From NCBI GenBank assembly GCA_965207385.1, contig CBDBLZ010000019.1:62001-126000 (forward strand): a stretch of 64,000 nucleotides of DNA, written 5' to 3'. Under the pieces are notes generated by a model. It was not told the origin of the DNA and did no database searches. It saw nothing but the letters and a program-made list of their open reading frames with translations. This DNA is from CAZXEU01 sp965207385 (GTDB lineage Bacteria; Bacteroidota; Rhodothermia; Rhodothermales; Bin80). The position numbers and the translations under genes were made by a program. This document shows positions 59,966 through 64,000 of the stretch, piece by piece. The stretch's first letter is position 1; every line of letters starts with the position of its first letter.

Positions 59966-61519
59966 CTACGCAGTGGGCCGCGCGAGCGAGAAGGCGGGAT
60001 TTGCTGACGGCTCGCTCGCCCGTGTGTGCTCGCGTGTGAGGCTCAGCAGGCGGGCGCCGGCCTCGCCGGCAAGGGCGTCCAGTTCGTCCGTGCGCAGTCG
60101 CCAGCACCAGTTGCTCTGCACGGTCCCCGGGACATTCATGCGCGCGGCGCCCGAGAGTCCCAGAATATCCTGGACAGGAGTGATAACCCATCCGGCGCGG
60201 GAGCTCATCAGGGCGCGCAGCGCGCAGCCGCGCATGTCGGAGTCCACGTCGCCATAGCGCTGCAGATACTTTCGGGCAAAGCGCCGTTCGTTTTCCGGCA
60301 GCCTGGGCGAGGACCACCAGCCCTCCAGCGTATTGTTGTCGTGGGTGCCCGTGTAGGCCACCAGATGGGGCTCGTAGTTGTGGGGCAGGTGCTCATTGCT
60401 CAGGTCATATCCGAATCCGAACTGCAAGACGGCCATGCCCGGAAATCCGAATTGCTCCATCAGGGCCGTGACATCGTCCGTGATGATGCCCAGGTTCTCG
60501 GCCAGGATGGGCAGGCGTCCCAGACGGTCCTCGACGCACGAAAAGAAGGCGGATCCGGGACCCGGCACCCAGCGGCCCGTGGCTGCGGTAGGGGCTTCCG
60601 CGGGCACTTCCCAGTACCCGGCGAACCCGCGAAAGTGGTCCAGTCGCAGTACGTCAAAGAGGTCCAGCGCCCGGTCGAGCCGCGCGGTCCACCAGGCGTA
60701 GTCCACCGTCCGCATGGCGTCCCAGCGGTACAGCGGGTTGCCCCAGCGCTGGCCCGTTTCGCTGAAGAAATCCGGCGGAACGCCGGCTACGAATTTAGGC
60801 TGGCCGTCTTGGCCCAGATGGAATAGGTGCGGCGCGGCCCAGACGTCGGCGCTGTCGTGTGCGACGTAAATGGGAGCATCCCCCATGATCAGCACGCCGC
60901 GGGCATTGGCATAGGCCCGGAGTGCATGCCATTGCTCATGAAACAGATACTGCCAGAACTGGTGCTTGCGGATCCTTCTCCGGTAGGCTTTCGAGGCTGA
61001 AGCGAGCGCCTCGGCTTTGCGGGTGCGCAGATCCGCGGGCCAGTCTGTCCAGGAGGCGCCTTCCGCCGTGTCTTTCAGTGCAGCAAAGAGGGCGAAATCG
61101 TCCAGCCAACCGGACTGCGACCGGCAGAATGAGTCGAATGCATCCGGCGCGCCCTGGCGCTCGAAACGGTCGAACGCGCGCTCCAGCAGCGCCGTCTTCC
61201 AGGCGGTAATGCGCATGTAGTCCACCCAGCCTTGGGCAAATTCCGGCACCTCCTGCAGGTCCTCCTTCGTCAGATACCCGTCGCGCTGCAGGATCTCGGG
61301 GCTGATCAGCAGGAGATTGCCTGCGAACGCCGAGGGGCTGGCGTAGGGAGAATATCCCAGGGCGACGGGTCCCACGGGGAGCACCTGCCAGATGCGCTGG
61401 CCGGCGGCCGCACAGGCATCTACGAATCGGTATGCTTCCCGTCCCAGGTCCCCGATGCCAAAACGACCCGGCAGACTCGTAATATGTAGCAGCAAGCCAC
61501 TGGAGCGCTCAAGCTGCAT
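59966..61519 (-). CDS. malQ: 4-alpha-glucanotransferase (amylomaltase)
   Basis: MalQ transfers segments of alpha-1,4-glucans and releases glucose, recycling short malto-oligosaccharides. The 517-residue protein has the GH77 blocks SSGLLLHITSLPGRFGIGDL, VLPVGPVALGYSPYASPSAF, MGDAPIYVAHDSADVW, nucleophile block DVLRLDHFRGFAGYWEVP (Asp 294), acid/base ILAENLGIITDDV (Glu 341) and the third carboxylate in YTGTHDNNTLEGWW (Asp 394). Length is normal for the bacterial amylomaltase type. It lies 8 kb from the glgE operon but belongs to the same metabolic module: it can provide maltose for maltokinase. It is divergent from the GNAT gene (64-base gap). Confidence 0.95.
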   Translation of the reverse strand: MQLERSSGLLLHITSLPGRFGIGDLGREAYRFVDACAAAGQRIWQVLPVGPVALGYSPYASPSAFAGNLLLISPEILQRDGYLTKEDLQEVPEFAQGWVDYMRITAWKTALLERAFDRFERQGAPDAFDSFCRSQSGWLDDFALFAALKDTAEGASWTDWPADLRTRKAEALASASKAYRRRIRKHQFWQYLFHEQWHALRAYANARGVLIMGDAPIYVAHDSADVWAAPHLFHLGQDGQPKFVAGVPPDFFSETGQRWGNPLYRWDAMRTVDYAWWTARLDRALDLFDVLRLDHFRGFAGYWEVPAEAPTAATGRWVPGPGSAFFSCVEDRLGRLPILAENLGIITDDVTALMEQFGFPGMAVLQFGFGYDLSNEHLPHNYEPHLVAYTGTHDNNTLEGWWSSPRLPENERRFARKYLQRYGDVDSDMRGCALRALMSSRAGWVITPVQDILGLSGAARMNVPGTVQSNWCWRLRTDELDALAGEAGARLLSLTREHTRASEPSANPAFSLARPTA

Positions 61520-61583
61520 GTGAAGCTGCAGTGAGTTAAGTCGCCCAATTTACGACATGCCAGCACTTTGACGGAGCCAGATC

Positions 61584-62036
61584 ATGTTCATTTCTACGTG
61601 CGGACTGAAGGACCTGGATGCCCTGATTGAGCTGTTTGAAGCCTACCGCCGCTTCTACCGGGCCCCCGCGGATGCAAAGGGGGCGCGGCGATTTCTGCTC
61701 GAGCGTCTTGAGCGCGGCGACGCCACCATCCTGTTGGCCCGCTCGGATGCGGGCGAGGCCGTTGGCTTTACCCAGCTGTATCCTTCCTTTTCGTCCGTTC
61801 GTATGCTGCGGTTATGGATACTGAACGATCTGTTTGTGGTCAGGGAGGCGAGAGGCCAGGGCATCGGGCGTGCGCTCATGGACGCGGCCCGGCGGCGGGC
61901 CCGCGAAGCCGGAGTTTCCATTCTGGCCCTTGCCACGGAAAGGAACAACCACCTGGCCAAGGGCCTGTACGAATCGAGCGGCTACGTGCTTGACACGGAG
62001 TTTGACCATTACGAACTGGATTTGCGCAGCCCCTGA
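61584..62036 (+). CDS. GNAT family N-acetyltransferase
   Basis: A 150-residue GNAT-fold protein that probably transfers an acetyl group from acetyl-CoA to an amine. The acetyl-CoA binding signature RGQGIGRALMDAARRRARE lies near residues 90-108, preceded by strand LNDLFVVREA; the C-terminal strand reads GYVLDTEFDHYEL. The YPSFSS-x-LRLWILNDLFV pattern resembles the acetyltransferase group acting on small amines, but the substrate cannot be named. It begins 64 bases from malQ on the opposite strand and is followed after 21 bases by the YaaW-family gene. Confidence 0.85.
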   Translation: MFISTCGLKDLDALIELFEAYRRFYRAPADAKGARRFLLERLERGDATILLARSDAGEAVGFTQLYPSFSSVRMLRLWILNDLFVVREARGQGIGRALMDAARRRAREAGVSILALATERNNHLAKGLYESSGYVLDTEFDHYELDLRSP

Positions 62037-62057
62037 GGTGCGTTTTCTGGCAGCCCC

Positions 62058-62846
62058 ATGCAGGATATCCTCCAATCGCTAGAGACGGAAGACTTCCGGT
62101 TTCTCGTTGGCGTCATAGACGGCCCGCTTACTCCGGCGAGACGCCTGCGCAGCCAACTGGAGCAGCTGGAGGACGGCTGCGGGCCCGCCGAGCGGGATGT
62201 GCTGTGCCACAGCCTGGAGCACGAGATCCGGTATCTGGGCAGCAGCGACGTGGCCTACGGGCTGCGCAAGGCGCTGGGAAAGACCCCGGGTGTCGCTTTT
62301 TCTGCCATCGTTCGGGATGCCGCGAACGTGCTGAAGGTTCCGGTCAGGCGCCTGGGCACCGACCGCGAAGTGCTGTGTGAACTCGTCGAGGACTACGTCA
62401 CGAGGGAATTCTCCCGGCGCTCGCGCCAGGAGCAGCAGGAGCTCCTGGAGAGCCTGGGCATTGACCGCAAGCGTGCTGCGGCCTTCCTCAAGAGATCGGC
62501 GGGGGTCTTTGCCCTGCCGGTGCTGGTCCAGGCCTTCGGCACGCTCGTCGTCGACGGATTGATCAAGACCATGCTGTTTGGCCTGATTGCGCAAATCCTG
62601 GGCCGGCAGCTGAGCGCTCGGCTGTTCTCGTTTCTCTTTTCCCGAATTCCCTGGTGGGTAGGGTGGATTGGACCTGCTGCGTGGACGGCGGCCATCGGCT
62701 GGACGGCCCTGGACATCCAGGGCCCGGCCCGGCGAAAGACAATACCGATTGTGCTATATCTGGGTCTCTGCTGCATGCGCCAGAAGGGCGAAGTGCCGGT
62801 GCAATCAGGGGCCGAGAATGGGCTGCCCGGGGCTGATCCTGCGTAG
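62058..62846 (+). CDS. YaaW (UPF0174) family protein
   Basis: A 262-residue protein of unknown function. It resembles E. coli YaaW along its length: HEIRYLGSSDVAYGLRKALG near residues 50-70 (like the LQHFGGDSIANKLRG block of YaaW), a helical region with EFSRRSRQEQQELLESLGID, a hydrophobic segment (about 150-220) with glycine and tryptophan residues (PWWVGWIGPAAWTAAIGW), and RRKTIPIVLYLGLCCMR like the YRVTIPAVLQIACLR of YaaW. The long hydrophobic middle suggests membrane association. It lies 21 bases after the GNAT gene, so the two are probably co-transcribed. Confidence 0.7.
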   Translation: MQDILQSLETEDFRFLVGVIDGPLTPARRLRSQLEQLEDGCGPAERDVLCHSLEHEIRYLGSSDVAYGLRKALGKTPGVAFSAIVRDAANVLKVPVRRLGTDREVLCELVEDYVTREFSRRSRQEQQELLESLGIDRKRAAAFLKRSAGVFALPVLVQAFGTLVVDGLIKTMLFGLIAQILGRQLSARLFSFLFSRIPWWVGWIGPAAWTAAIGWTALDIQGPARRKTIPIVLYLGLCCMRQKGEVPVQSGAENGLPGADPA

Positions 62847-63030
62847 GCGTTCGGCATCGGCGTGCCTTCTGCGGCAGGGGAATGGGATTGGTCGGACAGG
62901 AGGCCACACATTTTGTAGCCAAGAATCGGGCGGCAAGACAGGATGCCAGCGCGATACTCGGGACGCACTTGCGTAAATTGGCTCGCCGAGCTTACCATCC
63001 ACTGCCTACTCCGGCCAATCTCCAGACATC

Positions 63031-64000
63031 ATGCAGCATACATTCTCACGCCATATTCGATGCAGCTGGAAGGGCACGGTGCTCTTAGCAGTGCTCCTTG
63101 CGGCATGCTCGGCTGCGGATAGCGGTCCTGAAACCGGCGGAACCGTTCCTGTCACTCTGGAGGAAATCACGCGCCTGGGCGACGAATCGGCAGGCGACAC
63201 GCTGCTCTTTGCTCCGATAAGTCAGGTAGCGGCTAACAGCCGCGGGGATTTCATGGTTCTCGAACAACGGCCTCTCGCCGTGCGGGCGTTTCGTGTGGAT
63301 GGCACGTTCATCAACGCTGTCGGAAGGCAGGGTGGGGCGCCGGGCGAATTTCGTTGGGTTCGCAACGTGGTAACAGGCCCTGCAGATTCCGTGTACGTGT
63401 GGGATTCCCTACAGAAAAGAGTTCTCATTTATGACCCCGATTCACTCAGCTTCGTCCGTCATGCCACGGTGGAAGAGGACGGGGCAAAGCAGTTTACCGA
63501 CCTGATCGGAGTGTTCAGCGCCGGGTGGCTCATGGCTGCGGGCTGCCCGATTTCATGCCGACGGAGGCCGGCAACATGGAAATAAACCCCGATAATCACA
63601 GGGAGGTGCGGATGGTGAATCCGGATGGAAGCTACGGGCCAGAGATAGTTGCCACACAGCGGGCTGACGAGATGATCCGCAACATCCAGGAGGGAGGCGG
63701 ATTCAACTTCGTGAATGTACCCTTTGCCCGGACCGGTATGTGGGACACGGGTCCGAATGATCTGCTTTACGTCGGGTGGAGCGACTCCATCCGAATCGCA
63801 GTGACATCGGTCGATGGGTCATTGCAGAGCACGATCAGGCACAGCCATGATCCCGTGCCTATTACCGATGCCGAAATGGCAGAGGCCGAGTACACGGAGG
63901 TCGAGCTTTTCCGGGAGCTCCTGGCCGCCCGTGAGCCCCATGCGACAAAGCCCGCGTTCCAGACGTTTGTGGTAGACGACGCAGGCCGGGTGTGGATCAA
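63031..64000 (+). pseudogene. 6-bladed beta-propeller lipoprotein, frameshifted and cut by window end
   Basis: The product begins with a lipoprotein signal (MQHTFSRHIRCSWKGTVLLAVLLAAC, abbreviated here as residues 1-26; lipobox LLAAC) and continues as a BF-type/NHL-like six-bladed propeller (ISQVAANSRGDFMVLEQRPL, FINAVGRQGGAPGEFRWVRN). The reading frame ends at a TAA at 63583-63585. In the next frame a good protein continues from about 63543 to the window end (LPDFMPTEAGNMEINPDNHR and so on to FVVDDAGRVWI), and the join reads naturally if one C is added near 63543 (GGC-CTG instead of GGCTG). So either the gene is a pseudogene, or the sequence carries a single-base deletion error. The 3' end is outside the window. 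Confidence 0.7.

Noticed and set aside
1..64000. CRISPR array, tRNA, rRNA, insertion sequence or prophage
   Set aside because: No spaced identical repeats, no T-loop GTTCGAATC-type sequence in a gap, and no transposase, integrase or phage structural gene were seen.

Overview
The window is a GC-rich bacterial chromosome segment packed with genes. It most likely comes from the Rhodothermota (Rhodothermales-type relatives of Bacteroidetes). This is inferred from several signals seen together: one secreted glycosidase carries a C-terminal type IX secretion tail; a TonB receptor has a carboxypeptidase-like N-terminal domain; parA-parB is followed by a DUF5683 gene; there is a class II ribonucleotide reductase; and two promoter-like sites match the Bacteroidetes consensus (TTG-N21-TATTTTTG and TATATTTG). 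Shine-Dalgarno sequences are rare. No rRNA, tRNA, CRISPR array, transposase or phage gene was seen.

Layout. 0.3-2.7 kb (minus): chromosome partition genes parA, parB and DUF5683. 2.9-4.9 kb: a compact UvrD-type helicase. 5-6.7 kb (minus): a 46-residue DUF5989 gene and a DUF4097 beta-strand repeat protein with a recent internal duplication. 7-10.2 kb: two MacB/FtsX-type permeases without an ATPase, then rpiA. 10.5-17.1 kb (minus): two tandem TonB proteins, the bifunctional NAD(P)HX repair enzyme, an Ig-like lipoprotein, an unknown exported protein, moaB and yidD. 17.4-23.4 kb (plus): hisI, a TPM lipoprotein, a membrane-anchored SGNH hydrolase and an unusual Spondin_N-GH5-CBM6-T9SS glycosidase. 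23.4-27.1 kb (minus): a disulfide oxidoreductase and a DUF5916 outer-membrane protein. Then come a CCA/poly(A) polymerase with an HD domain, a small unknown protein and nrdJ.

33-44.5 kb is a surface-protein block: a TonB-dependent receptor on plus, then on minus a ten-repeat VCBS lipoprotein, a beta-propeller protein with a haem-less cytochrome-like N-terminus, and two large paralogous FG-GAP/choice-of-anchor-B proteins. 44.7-52.1 kb is an alpha-glucan module: the overlapping operon glgE-maltokinase-glgB, with a divergent isoamylase-type debranching enzyme. malQ lies at 60 kb. Together they can make and trim branched alpha-1,4-glucan from maltose-1-phosphate, but no trehalose synthase is present here.

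52.3-55.1 kb encodes a cytochrome c domain fused to a predicted outer-membrane beta-barrel, overlapping a pentahaem cytochrome; this is a candidate electron conduit. 55.2-59.9 kb is a variant ebo cluster (small helical protein, EboB, EboE, EboC, phosphodiesterase) lacking EboA and the dehydroquinate-synthase-like EboD. The window ends with malQ, an acetyltransferase, a YaaW-family protein and a beta-propeller lipoprotein gene that carries an apparent single-base deletion and runs off the end.
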